A stretch of 64,000 nucleotides of DNA from assembly GCF_028748185.1 (NCBI RefSeq), contig NZ_CP118164.1, positions 1,116,001 to 1,180,000 on the forward strand. Reading direction: 5' to 3'. The notes below the pieces were generated by a model. That model searched no databases. It was given only the letters and a program-made list of their open reading frames with translations, and was not told the origin of the DNA. The position numbers and the translations under genes were made by a program. Shown in pieces: positions 1-7,798 of the stretch. The stretch's first letter is position 1. Each line of letters opens with the position of its first letter. This DNA is from Bremerella sp. P1 (GTDB taxonomy: Bacteria > Planctomycetota > Planctomycetia > Pirellulales > Pirellulaceae).

Positions 1-857
1 TCGAAGCAGGTGCCGGGCAGATCGAGTGCACCATCAACGGGATCGGCGAACGAGCCGGGAACGCCTCGCTCGAAGAAGTCGTCATGGCCCTTCGCACGCG
101 GCACGACTACTACAACATCGGCACCCGCATCAACACCAAGCGTCTGGTGCCGACCAGCCGATTGCTTTCCAACATCACCGGTCTTCAGGTGCAGCGGAAC
201 AAAGCGATCGTCGGCCGCAACGCATTCGCCCACGAGTCAGGCATTCACCAGGACGGGATGCTCAAAGAGCCGACCACCTACGAGATCATGCGGCCGGAAG
301 ACGTCGGGCTCGAAAAGACCGACTTGGTTCTCGGCAAGCACAGCGGCCGGGCAGCGTTGTCCGATCGCGCGAAGGCCCTCGGCTATCACCTCTCGGCCGA
401 ACAGCTTCAAGAGGTGTTCGACGAGTTCAAGAAGCTGGCCGATAAGAAGAAGGACATCTACGACGGCGACATCGCTTCGCTTTGCGACCAGCAAATCCGC
501 GGCGAAGTTCGCGAAGGCTGGACGCTCGAAAGCCTGGACGTCACCCACGGCACCGGCAAGCCGCCGCACGTGAAGATGACCCTGCGTCGCGGCCACGAAA
601 CCGAGACCGCCGAAATCTCCGAAGGAGACGGCCCGATCGACGCCGCCTTCTGGGCGATCGAACGCATCACGAGCGTGCCGATCACCTGCAAAGACTTCCA
701 GGTCCACAGCGCCACCTTGGGCCGAGACGCCCTAGGGGAAGTCACCGTCGAAATCGAATCGAACAAACAAACGGCCCGCGGCCGCGGCAGTTCGACCGAT
801 ACGGTAGAAGCGACGGTTCATGCGATTTTGGACGCGGTGAACCGGATTAGCGGGTAG
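1..857 (+). CDS. leuA: 2-isopropylmalate synthase, C-terminal part (5' end outside window)
   Basis: LeuA condenses acetyl-CoA with 2-oxoisovalerate, the first committed step of leucine synthesis in the cytoplasm. The reading frame is open from base 3, so the start lies upstream of the window. The visible protein begins inside the catalytic TIM barrel (GAGQIECTINGIGERAGN, then HESGIHQDG, typical of LeuA) and runs through the linker into the C-terminal regulatory domain, with the glycine/serine-rich segment ARGRGSSTDTVEA near the end that belongs to the leucine-binding fold. The gene stops at TAG 855-857 and is followed 30 bases later by a strong terminator, so it ends its transcription unit. 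Citramalate synthase and homocitrate synthase are related, but the full regulatory domain and motif set fit LeuA best. Confidence 0.93.
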   Translation, partial: EAGAGQIECTINGIGERAGNASLEEVVMALRTRHDYYNIGTRINTKRLVPTSRLLSNITGLQVQRNKAIVGRNAFAHESGIHQDGMLKEPTTYEIMRPEDVGLEKTDLVLGKHSGRAALSDRAKALGYHLSAEQLQEVFDEFKKLADKKKDIYDGDIASLCDQQIRGEVREGWTLESLDVTHGTGKPPHVKMTLRRGHETETAEISEGDGPIDAAFWAIERITSVPITCKDFQVHSATLGRDALGEVTVEIESNKQTARGRGSSTDTVEATVHAILDAVNRISG

Positions 858-886
858 GTTGATTGCCCGTTACAAATTGAAATGCG

Positions 887-921
887 AAGAGCCCAGGCAA
901 CGTGTTGCCTGGGCTCTTTTT
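887..921 (+). terminator. Rho-independent terminator of leuA
   Basis: A perfect 14-bp inverted repeat (887-900 with 905-918) encloses the 4-base loop CGTG and runs into a T tract. It lies 30 bases after the leuA stop codon. The T tract favours termination of the plus-strand transcript, but the A-rich left flank could also help stop the convergent TIR-like gene at 959. Confidence 0.9.
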
Positions 922-958
922 AATTACAGAAAACTATCACACATTGCGAGTTGGCGTG

Positions 959-2086
959 TTACGAAATTACGCCTTCTCGCTTTAGGGTATCAGCAACTTC
1001 ATGAAAAGCCCCACTAATCTTTCCGCTGTCGAAACGTATCTGACCAAGACCGTGAATATTTGAAAACTCTTCGCAATCACTCTCAAGCATAACTATCGCT
1101 TTTTCAAAACCAAGCTTTCCCTGAAACAAACCCGCTTCATGAACGACATTCAATCGAGCATGTACTCGATCATCTTTCTGAATATCCTCGGCAGTTAGCA
1201 CAAGAAAAGCAAAGCATGCTTCTTCGAGCATGGTCGTCAGTCTCGAAATCGTTGTTTGTCCAGCCGTTGCCTGTCGATTGAAGTCATCGCATGTAACACC
1301 GAGGCGATCTTGGATATAGTTCTTTAGTTCTAACCAAGCCGTAGACTTACCATGGCCGATGAATACCCTGGTCCCTGTTTGATCGCCCATTAGATAATCC
1401 TTCGTCTCGATTTTCGACTTGAGATAATTGTTAGTCCGTCGTGCAATCTTCGCAAGGTCTTGAGGGATTTCAAGTAAAGTACGAACCGATTGAAGAGAAG
1501 CCCGAAACGTCACATGTGGAGGCACAACAGTCCCCCCTGATACCGCAGTATGGTCGTGTGTAATTGGCGGAGGAGGCGGTGCAATCGATCGACAAAACTT
1601 CTCTTGAGGAACCATGCGTGCTTTATCAACTTGTGACTTTACCTTTTCAAGATATTGATCACTAGCATTGGAAAGGCACGCTTCAATGATGGCTAACAAG
1701 TCTTCTCTCAGATCGTCAATTTCCGCCGCATTTTCCTTGGCGACATCAAGTATCTCCTCAAAATCGGCTTTGCCTAGCTGCGCTACTAGATAGTCGTAAA
1801 TTTCACTATGACTATACTTTACCCAATCACCTTCAGTTGAGTTACTGAATCGATCCTGCAAACCCCATTGGCGGTCAAAGAATGCCCCTGATGGCGGCCT
1901 TTCGATTCCCTCATAATAAACGAGAGAGTGATAACCGAGCCACGACCCCGAATGGGCAATATCGAATTCATGCGAAAGTGTAATTGCTTTTTCAATTAAA
2001 AGCTTTCGTTCTTCCGTATACAGAGACTGAAACAGGTTCAATGCTCTTACTTCGAGTTCGGTTAAGAGAGTTGCAAATTCCGGCAT
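959..2086 (-). CDS. TIR-like nucleotide-binding domain protein, probable immune effector
   Basis: A 375-residue protein with no signal peptide. Residues about 239-375 form a TIR-like domain of the predicted nucleotide-binding type (PF10137-like, as in the CAP12/Pycsar effector TIRs): RVFIGHGKSTAWLELK at the start, FNRQATAGQTTISRLTTMLE, FAFLVLTAED, VVHEAGLFQGKLGF and the closing GLGQIRF. Members studied in CBASS and Pycsar systems degrade NAD+ after infection; that activity is inferred here. Residues 1-230 form a separate N-terminal region (GSWLGYHSLVYYEG, PPSGAFF, an acidic helical stretch, a proline run at 170-174) that I do not recognise and that could be the sensor. The start is supported by GCGAGG four bases upstream. 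The gene is visibly more AT-rich than its neighbours and has no cyclase, STING or other defence gene beside it, which suggests transfer as a stand-alone unit. Function is uncertain; the domain call is fairly secure. Confidence 0.8.
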   Translation of the reverse strand: MPEFATLLTELEVRALNLFQSLYTEERKLLIEKAITLSHEFDIAHSGSWLGYHSLVYYEGIERPPSGAFFDRQWGLQDRFSNSTEGDWVKYSHSEIYDYLVAQLGKADFEEILDVAKENAAEIDDLREDLLAIIEACLSNASDQYLEKVKSQVDKARMVPQEKFCRSIAPPPPPITHDHTAVSGGTVVPPHVTFRASLQSVRTLLEIPQDLAKIARRTNNYLKSKIETKDYLMGDQTGTRVFIGHGKSTAWLELKNYIQDRLGVTCDDFNRQATAGQTTISRLTTMLEEACFAFLVLTAEDIQKDDRVHARLNVVHEAGLFQGKLGFEKAIVMLESDCEEFSNIHGLGQIRFDSGKISGAFHEVADTLKREGVIS

Positions 2087-2261
2087 AGAACCTCGCGGCT
2101 AGTTTAACAAGTACGAAGACTTAGCTTTGATGTCAGACTTGTTATTACTTCGGAATAATTCTTCGGTACAGTGTCCACAGCTTTCGATTGCGTGAGATAT
2201 ATCATAGCAACTTTCGTGAACTTGTTGTCATCTTAGCCGTAGTTCAATTCACCTAAACCTT

Positions 2262-2699
2262 CTACCGAAACGAATCCCGAACCTCAGGCTTCGACAGCAC
2301 CACCAAGGCCCAGATGCCAAACGGGATGCCCAGGAAGCAGCATGGGCCGAGGCATGGGATTACTGAGATGATCGCAGCAGTCTTAGCCGCGGTGTAGTTG
2401 GTGAAGTTTTTCATCTGGATCGCGCCGTACAGGACGTAGGCAGAGGCGGCGATGAGGATGAGGCCCCAGATCGTGCGGATGAAGATGTCCTGGTATTTGG
2501 AGCCTGGGCCGTCGTTCATCTCTTCCAATTGTGCGATCGCACCTGAGAACAGCAGGAAGGCATCGCCCAGCAGGCTAAAGATGCCGACGACAATGGCAAT
2601 GCCCGCGACCACCATCAAGGCAATCGCCGGGGCTTTCACTTCAGGCGGGCGGCCAGACGATGGAGCATGATAATCAGGACTCGAGTAAGGGTTCGACAT
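2262..2699 (-). CDS. Small hypothetical membrane protein
   Basis: The 145-residue protein has a short polar N-terminus rich in Pro, Ser and Tyr (MSNPYSSPDYHAPSS), then about four hydrophobic segments: residues near 25-50, 73-92, a cysteine-containing stretch around 108-122 (IPCLGPCCFLGIPFG) and the following helix. This layout, a proline-rich cytoplasmic head followed by helices with a PCLGPCC motif, is common in planctomycete proteins of unknown role. The ATG at 2699 has no clear Shine-Dalgarno sequence. There is no operon partner: the TIR-like gene downstream starts 175 bases away. No function can be assigned. Confidence 0.65.
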   Translation of the reverse strand: MSNPYSSPDYHAPSSGRPPEVKAPAIALMVVAGIAIVVGIFSLLGDAFLLFSGAIAQLEEMNDGPGSKYQDIFIRTIWGLILIAASAYVLYGAIQMKNFTNYTAAKTAAIISVIPCLGPCCFLGIPFGIWALVVLSKPEVRDSFR

Positions 2700-2955
2700 G
2701 CGGCAGCTTTCAGCTTATTCAGGTGGATACAGTTCACGGATGCAAAGCAGTGCCCATGGTAACGTGTGGCACCGGCGCGATCGAATGCTTCTCGTGAAAA
2801 CGAATTCTGTTTCGCAATCGATGTGCGACGCATCCGCCCGATTCGCTAAACTTCTGCCCGATGTGAAACAATCGTACTCGGCGTGAAATCGTGAGGTTAC
2901 CAAAAATCCTCCGCAAAATATGCTTTAGTGAAAGCTACTCAACTGTCTCTTCTCC

Positions 2956-3075
2956 ATGAGCTCGTCCTATGGCCAAGTGTTTCGCCGGCCGCAAAAGCAC
3001 AACTCGAAATCTGAGTTGACGGTGACCGTCGACTCCCATGAAACGAACGCCGACTTTGAATTGACGTCGAAGTAA
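2956..3075 (+). CDS. Possible small protein gene (39 codons)
   Basis: An ATG at 2956 opens 39 codons ending in TAA at 3073-3075. The product is polar and basic at first (MSSSYGQVFRRPQKHNSKSE), then alternates Thr, Val, Asp and Glu like a small beta strand protein. The support is contextual: a proper Rho-independent terminator begins 50 bases after the stop, with no other plus-strand gene to serve. There is no clear Shine-Dalgarno sequence. The transcript could instead be a small RNA that happens to contain an open frame. Confidence 0.33.
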   Translation: MSSSYGQVFRRPQKHNSKSELTVTVDSHETNADFELTSK

Positions 3076-3124
3076 TCGGGGCAGCGTACTTAGTCGCTGA
3101 TTCACTGTCGGCTTCCTAACCCAG

Positions 3125-3160
3125 GCCAGGACTCTCTTCGACGAGGTCCTGGCTTTTTTT
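3125..3160 (+). terminator. Rho-independent terminator of an unassigned short transcript
   Basis: GCCAGGAC (3125-3132) pairs with GTCCTGGC (3146-3153) around a 13-base loop, and seven T residues follow. It lies 120 bases upstream of the DUF502 gene and downstream of the possible 39-codon gene, so some short plus-strand transcript appears to end here. Confidence 0.75.
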
Positions 3161-3281
3161 GTTCCAGCACGTCTTGTCCGAGGGGAATCATCCTGTCGTG
3201 ACCTTCCCTCATCTTCTCACTTGAGTCGCGCCCACGTCAGACAGTAAGGTAAACCCTTCTGCGAGTCACATCTTTCACCGT

Positions 3282-4019
3282 GTGGGGTGCCCCTTGTCCA
3301 GCTCGAACGAACCGTCTCATCTACCGGGAGAACCCCATAACAACGGCATTCTCGGCTGGATCGTCCGGACGATCTTTGGCGGGATCGTGTTGGTTCTGCC
3401 GTTTGCCGTGATGCTGGCGATCGTGCATTACATCTTCAGCTTGATGAACGACTATGTCGTCACGCCGCTGGCGAAGCTGCTGCTTCCCAAGGGGTTCGAG
3501 GACCTGTTCATTTACTACTGGGGGCCATTCGTCTCGATCATCGCCGGCCTCGTGTTTCTATTCTTCATGGGGCTGTTGTTCCGCACGCGGGTACGAAACT
3601 TCTTGGACTGGGCATTCGGCAAAGTGCCTGGCGTGAACACTATCTATTCGGCCATCAGCGATACGGCCAAGGCGCTCACCGGCCCGCCGGGTCTGGCGAA
3701 TGTCAACACGGTGGTTCTTGTGCCCTTCCCCCACAACGATGCCCGCATGGCCGGGTACCTGATGACCAAAAGCAAGCAGCCCAACGGGCGAACGCTGGTC
3801 GCCGTGTACGTTCCGCTGGTGTTGTTCCCGCCGTCTGGCTATACGCTTGTGGTGCCGGAAGAAAAGATCGTCTACACCGACTGGCCCACGAAAGATGTCT
3901 GGAAGCTATTGCTCTCGGGCGGGCTGACGATTCCGGCGAATATCCCCTTCGAACCGGAAGAAGGAATCAACAAGGTTCAGACCACCAGCGGCGAGGCGGC
4001 GGTGGATCATAACGAGTAG
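3282..4019 (+). CDS. DUF502 family membrane protein
   Basis: The 245-residue protein matches the DUF502 pattern: a first helix (about residues 24-52, GWIVRTIFGGIVLVLPFAVM), a second helix around 82-104, then the conserved soluble part with RVRNFLDWAFGKVPGVNTIY, a VLVPFP strand and a YVPLVLFPPSGYTLVVP segment. The function of DUF502 is unknown; it is an inner-membrane protein found across many phyla. The start used is GTG 3282; a TTG at 3294 is an alternative that removes four residues. The C-terminal end converges with the glycoside hydrolase gene and shares an inverted repeat with it. Confidence 0.85.
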   Translation: MGCPLSSSNEPSHLPGEPHNNGILGWIVRTIFGGIVLVLPFAVMLAIVHYIFSLMNDYVVTPLAKLLLPKGFEDLFIYYWGPFVSIIAGLVFLFFMGLLFRTRVRNFLDWAFGKVPGVNTIYSAISDTAKALTGPPGLANVNTVVLVPFPHNDARMAGYLMTKSKQPNGRTLVAVYVPLVLFPPSGYTLVVPEEKIVYTDWPTKDVWKLLLSGGLTIPANIPFEPEEGINKVQTTSGEAAVDHNE

Positions 4020-4039
4020 CAAGCCAGTTACTTGCTACT
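4015..4039. terminator. Inverted repeat spanning both stop codons of convergent genes
   Basis: AGTAGCAAG (4015-4023) pairs perfectly with CTTGCTACT (4031-4039) across a 7-base loop. It contains the TAG of the plus-strand DUF502 gene and the TAA of the minus-strand hydrolase gene. It lacks a T tract, so its role as a shared bidirectional terminator is inferred. Confidence 0.5.
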
Positions 4040-5380
4040 GGTCAGCACGGTCGTCCCGGTGGGCGTAAAGCCGGCCAGCTTCAACCCGCGCTGGGCAGCC
4101 GGGTGCTGCATGAAGAGGTTCCACAGACCGCCGGTCAGCATGTTCTCGGCCATCACCAGCGAGATGCCGGTATCGATGCCGATCACGTCGGAGTTCACCC
4201 AGCCGTTGGCCGGATTGAACGCGTTGACGAAGCCGTAGTGCCCGTAGATTTTTTCGCCGAAGCGAGCCTTCTGGTACTCGAGCGTACGCAGCGCTTCTTG
4301 CGGCATCACAGCGAGCGCGCCGGCGGCGGCACTCGGGACGATTGTGCCGTCGATTTCGCGATCAGGCTCGACGCGGTCGTTCTTATAAGGGCCGCCCCAA
4401 TCGCGATAGCCATGCTGACTGTCGCTGCTGGTGATGCCCCATAGATCGGCGCCGTAGTGCCCCATCCGTTCGGGATACTTCTGGCCTAGCTTCGTGAGGA
4501 AGTCGACGTGGGCGTGATGGGCGATCTTCGCGTTGTTCCAGAAGCTGCGACCACTGGGGGCGCGGTAGCTCTGGAAGTCGAAGAAGGCCATCGGATACTG
4601 ATGCACAAACAACGGCGGGTAGCTGAGGAATTCCTGGCCGTTGAAGCTCAGCACCGGTTCGCGTCGCCAGGCATCCCAACTCGATGGAGGAATTGGATTG
4701 GAAGGCGCACCGATGGCCAGCAGCGACAAGATCAGATGCTCGCTGAACTGATCCCACTGATGCGGCAAGATCCCAATCTCGGGCAGGTAGCCCATGTGCA
4801 GGCAACCGTTTTCACCCAACAGCCATGACCACTCGACGCGGTTGTAAAGCTGATCGGTCAGGCGGCCGATTTCAGAATCGTCCTCGAAAGCGACCGAAGC
4901 GGACATCGCGCCGGCCAGCATCAAAGCCGTATCGACCGACGAGGCTTCCGAGCGCATCGCTCGTTTGCCGGTTTTGATATCGAAGAAGTGATAGACGAAA
5001 CCCTTTTCGTGCGCGGCGAGTTCATTGAGCGAATGCAGCATGGTCCGCACTCGGCTTCGGATCTCTTCGCGCGGAGCCCACCCATACTGGGCCGCGATCG
5101 CGTGCGAGGCCAGGCCGAAACCGCATGCGGCACTACTGGCATGCCGACTGTAATTGCTTCCGTCCGCCGCCGCTCGGTCGGCCACCAGCTGCGTCTTGGG
5201 ATCGACCGCTTCCAGAAAGTACCGGTAGCAGCGCCGCTGCATGTCACGGACCAGCGTTTCGCCCCGCAGATCGTAAGTGGGCGAATCGGAGATGGTTTCG
5301 GAATGTGCCCTGCGCGGCAGCACTCCACTCATCACCAAAGGAAGCGAGAGGCCGGCCGCGAGGAAAGTACGACGCTTCAC
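4028..5380 (-). CDS. Secreted glucoamylase-family (GH144-like) glycoside hydrolase
   Basis: A 450-residue exported protein. The N-terminus MKRRTFLAAGLSLPLVM resembles a Tat or Sec signal with twin basic residues. The mature part fits the glycoamylase family PF10091, whose characterised members are endo-beta-1,2-glucanases (CAZy GH144): YRYFLEAVDP, SSAACGFGLASHA, a FVYHFFDIKTG block, EASSVDTALMLAGAM, GYLPEIGILPHQWDQFSEHL, LWGITSSDS, and the acidic segment near GTIVPSAAAGALAVMP. Start GTG 5380 is chosen because GAGGAGG lies about six bases upstream. It stands alone and probably acts in the periplasm or outside the cell on a beta-glucan; exact substrate unknown. Confidence 0.8.
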   Translation of the reverse strand: MKRRTFLAAGLSLPLVMSGVLPRRAHSETISDSPTYDLRGETLVRDMQRRCYRYFLEAVDPKTQLVADRAAADGSNYSRHASSAACGFGLASHAIAAQYGWAPREEIRSRVRTMLHSLNELAAHEKGFVYHFFDIKTGKRAMRSEASSVDTALMLAGAMSASVAFEDDSEIGRLTDQLYNRVEWSWLLGENGCLHMGYLPEIGILPHQWDQFSEHLILSLLAIGAPSNPIPPSSWDAWRREPVLSFNGQEFLSYPPLFVHQYPMAFFDFQSYRAPSGRSFWNNAKIAHHAHVDFLTKLGQKYPERMGHYGADLWGITSSDSQHGYRDWGGPYKNDRVEPDREIDGTIVPSAAAGALAVMPQEALRTLEYQKARFGEKIYGHYGFVNAFNPANGWVNSDVIGIDTGISLVMAENMLTGGLWNLFMQHPAAQRGLKLAGFTPTGTTVLTSSK

Positions 5381-5708
5381 GTGCGACCTCCTCGGTTATG
5401 GGAAGGATAGGTTGGGGATGCAAAGGCAGGCGGAATTTGCCCAAATCAGCTCGCTGCGGGGATCACGTTTGCCCTCTAATGGCAGTGCTATCAGCTGAGC
5501 GAGCAGTGAATAATATACAAGAATGGTCGGCTTTTAAAGGACAAGGGCACTTTATAAAAGACGTTTTAAGGTGCGACTTTCCACAATGACCCCATGCAGA
5601 GGGGCGACGAGACGGCAATACCGTAAAAATTTACGCTTTTAACTTGGCAAGCAGGGAGAGTTGAACAAGCGATGCGCACTCAAGGACAAAACGTGACCAG
5701 GGCTTGTC
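5381..5708. other. Intergenic region, AT-rich, with a short palindrome
   Basis: About 330 bases without a convincing gene. It holds the leader of the GH144-like gene and the tail of the minus-strand immunity-like gene. A near-perfect palindrome, CGTAAA-AA-TTTACG (5622-5635), and an inverted repeat AGGACAA/TTGTCCT (5683-5710) that overlaps the stop codon of the next gene are the only visible structures. The first could be an operator or a weak terminator. Confidence 0.4.
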
Positions 5709-6254
5709 CTAGTCCGCCAGACGCAACTTTTCAAAAAAGAAGCCCGTGAAGCCTTCGGCCAAAGCGATATCTTTCACTTGTTGAGATGTGAACGCCTCGA
5801 GCCTATACGTTTCGGGGAGGCGAAAAAGGCTGCTTCCCTGCATCGCTTTTTCATGAAACTTATAACGACTCACCGACCGGACCTTAGTTCGCTCTTCGTC
5901 GGAGTACCAGACTTTCGATTGATCTCGATCAAGGCAATCGACCTGCTTGGTGACATGAAACAGCAGGTATGGTCCGCGGCTCGTTTCCGCCGGATAGGTT
6001 TCGCCGGCATCTTCCCACAGGGGCTGCAGTGCTTCGTAGACGTGGGGCTTCAACAGGTACATGCCCGGGCTCACACTGCCGAAGTCGGGGGGACCTAGTT
6101 TCAATATCTTTTTCGGCAGCCCCGGCGAAATGATTGCCGGCGGTTTCCACTTGGGGCCTAGTGGATCGGATGAGATAAAAGCCATGTAGTTCGACTTGTC
6201 TTCCCAAAAGAATCCGCCGTACGTGTCGACGTCGTCTTCGAGTTTGTAGAACAT
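5709..6254 (-). CDS. Immunity-like protein (DUF1629/Imm43-type C-terminus)
   Basis: A 181-residue soluble protein. The start MFYKLEDDVDTYGGF at 6254 is chosen over an upstream in-frame ATG (6350) because GAGGGGG lies just before it and because the longer version would run into the divergent gene's leader. The C-terminal end (LFRLPETYRLEAFTSQQVKD followed by GFTGFFFEKL) matches in style the ending of DUF1629/Imm43 proteins, which include predicted immunity proteins in polymorphic toxin and type VI systems. No toxin gene is adjacent. It is transcribed divergently from the DUF7832-like gene 155 bases away. The family call is by eye and only moderately certain. Confidence 0.55.
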   Translation of the reverse strand: MFYKLEDDVDTYGGFFWEDKSNYMAFISSDPLGPKWKPPAIISPGLPKKILKLGPPDFGSVSPGMYLLKPHVYEALQPLWEDAGETYPAETSRGPYLLFHVTKQVDCLDRDQSKVWYSDEERTKVRSVSRYKFHEKAMQGSSLFRLPETYRLEAFTSQQVKDIALAEGFTGFFFEKLRLAD

Positions 6255-6408
6255 TCGGCCCCCTCGATGACTTGGCATCGATCGCTTGAGAAAATGCTGG
6301 AATGCGCCAGCTCGCGATGGTAAAAAATGCCGACCCCCGATCATTCGCATGGATGCAGCAAATCCCGCGTCTGTGCGAGGATATCAACCCCATCAAGAGA
6401 CTGCAAAC

Positions 6409-6846
6409 ATGAAATACGACGACGCCTCGTGGCATTACGGTTCGGACAACTTCCCCAAAGATCTGTCCGAAGAAGCAGGCGGTACGCACATCGGTATGTT
6501 CGTGGCCTGGGCAGTATTGTCGGGCTTGGGTAGTTCGCAGTTCGAGCAGGATTTCACAGAGCTCGTCGAGAAGCTCAAGGCTCGCCAGATCACGCCGGGG
6601 GCCTTCTTCATGGCGGCCTGCGATGGGAAGTTCACCAGCTCAGAACTCAACGAGACCGGTCAGGAGTTCACCGATGATTACTTTGACATGGAAGCCGGCG
6701 AGTATATCGAAGACTACGAAGAACTTCTCGCGGAAGATGTCGACAGTATCTATGAGATCGAAGATAGCTGGGCCAACTACGACCTACTGAAACCGGTTCT
6801 GGATGAACGCCTGGCCGATTGGAAAGAGTATGCCCAAGAGTCGTGA
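6409..6846 (+). CDS. DUF7832-like small acidic protein
   Basis: The 145-residue, strongly acidic protein starts MKYDDASWHYG and continues with THIGMFVAWAVLSGL, the pattern I associate with the DUF7832 family: DDASWHYGG, EAGATHIGMFLAW. The role of that family is not established; its members occur as small solitary proteins often near toxin or immunity genes. The start at 6409 follows AAGAG in the leader; an upstream in-frame ATG at 6286 would add residues without family character and overlap the divergent gene region. The stop is only seven bases before the ATG of the secreted hydrolase, so the two probably share a transcript. Confidence 0.65.
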   Translation: MKYDDASWHYGSDNFPKDLSEEAGGTHIGMFVAWAVLSGLGSSQFEQDFTELVEKLKARQITPGAFFMAACDGKFTSSELNETGQEFTDDYFDMEAGEYIEDYEELLAEDVDSIYEIEDSWANYDLLKPVLDERLADWKEYAQES

Positions 6847-6853
6847 ACCAGGC

Positions 6854-7798
6854 ATGAATCGCTTTCCCAATAAGACGCTCCTGGTCGGCTGTTGCCTGCT
6901 TAGTTTGGCGCTGGCCGCCCATGCGCATGCAGCTGAGTTAGCCCCAGAATCAACGGCAACGCTAACCCTTCCGCAAGTCGTAGAGGGCCAACCGAAAGCT
7001 GGCGTGCGTTCGCGGCAGCAGGCAATCGAATACGCGGATACCGACGTCCACCATACCGTCTACTTGCCGAAGCAATGGTCGGCCGAAGGAGAACGGCTGC
7101 CGATCATCTTTGAATACACCGGCAACTATTACCCGGCTGCGGGATCGACCGGCAAGGTCGAGGACGCGGGCCTCGGCTATGGACTCTCAGGCGGCCAGTT
7201 CATTTGGGTCGTTCTGCCGATGATCGCGCCCGATGGCAAGTCGAACGCAATTACCTGGTGGGGCGATGTCGATGCAACCGCTGCTTACGCCAAGACGAAC
7301 GTCCCCCGCATCATCGAGCAGTTTCATGCCAATCCCGATGCGGTCTACTTGTGTGGTTTCTCGCGTGGGGCGATTGGCGTGAACTTCCTGGGGCTGCACG
7401 ATGACGAAGTCGCCAAACTCTGGACCGGCTTCATCACGCACGATCACTTCGACGGCGTACGCTCCTGGCGGGGAACTGAATGGGGTAGCCCATTGGAAGC
7501 CTACCGCAAGCAGGCCAGCGAGCGGCTTAAGCGCGTCGCTGGCCGACCTTACCTGGTGTGCGAGAACGGCAATATCGAACCAACGAAGGAGTTGGTCGAG
7601 TCGGTACTAGGCGACCAGCAAGCATTCACGTTCCTGCCAATCAACACGCGGTCGATCTTCGGAGAGTTCCCCCACCAGCACGCCAGGCATCCCCATAACG
7701 ACCGCTGGCCGTTATTGCCGAGCAAGTATCGCACGGCAGCTTGGCGTTGGATGAACGAGGCAACGAGTCACTCACCGCGCAGGGAAGAAGGGAAATAG
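6854..7798 (+). CDS. Secreted alpha/beta-hydrolase-fold protein
   Basis: A 314-residue protein with a signal peptide (LLVGCCLLSLALAAHAHAAE). The mature part shows an alpha/beta hydrolase layout: an early strand with a likely oxyanion region (PIIFEYTGNYYPA), and the nucleophile elbow CGFSRGAIG, giving Ser in a G-F-S-R-G motif; a late His-rich stretch (FPHQHARHPHNDRWPLLP) may supply the catalytic His. It may be an esterase or peptidase of the PHB-depolymerase-like group, but the substrate cannot be told. It follows the DUF7832-like gene by seven bases. Its last 27 bases overlap the 3' end of the convergent PIG-L gene. Confidence 0.72.
   Translation: MNRFPNKTLLVGCCLLSLALAAHAHAAELAPESTATLTLPQVVEGQPKAGVRSRQQAIEYADTDVHHTVYLPKQWSAEGERLPIIFEYTGNYYPAAGSTGKVEDAGLGYGLSGGQFIWVVLPMIAPDGKSNAITWWGDVDATAAYAKTNVPRIIEQFHANPDAVYLCGFSRGAIGVNFLGLHDDEVAKLWTGFITHDHFDGVRSWRGTEWGSPLEAYRKQASERLKRVAGRPYLVCENGNIEPTKELVESVLGDQQAFTFLPINTRSIFGEFPHQHARHPHNDRWPLLPSKYRTAAWRWMNEATSHSPRREEGK

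Larger units (their letters stand above)
2700..3281. other. Gene-poor interval
   Basis: This stretch of about 580 bases separates the minus-strand membrane protein from the DUF502 gene. It contains one candidate 39-codon reading frame (2956-3075) followed by a terminator hairpin (3125-3160), listed separately. The first 250 bases show no convincing coding frame on either strand and presumably hold the promoter of the membrane protein gene. I see no tRNA, direct repeat or mobile-element end. Confidence 0.5.

Noticed and set aside
959-2699. A complete CBASS or Pycsar operon
   Set aside because: No nucleotidyltransferase, cyclase, STING, ubiquitin-like or other ancillary gene is beside the TIR-like gene; only the effector-like gene is present.
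2956-3075. Similarity of the first ten residues of the small ORF to the start of chorismate synthase
   Set aside because: Only the first ten residues resemble it and the following FGESHG motif is absent, so it is not an aroC fragment.
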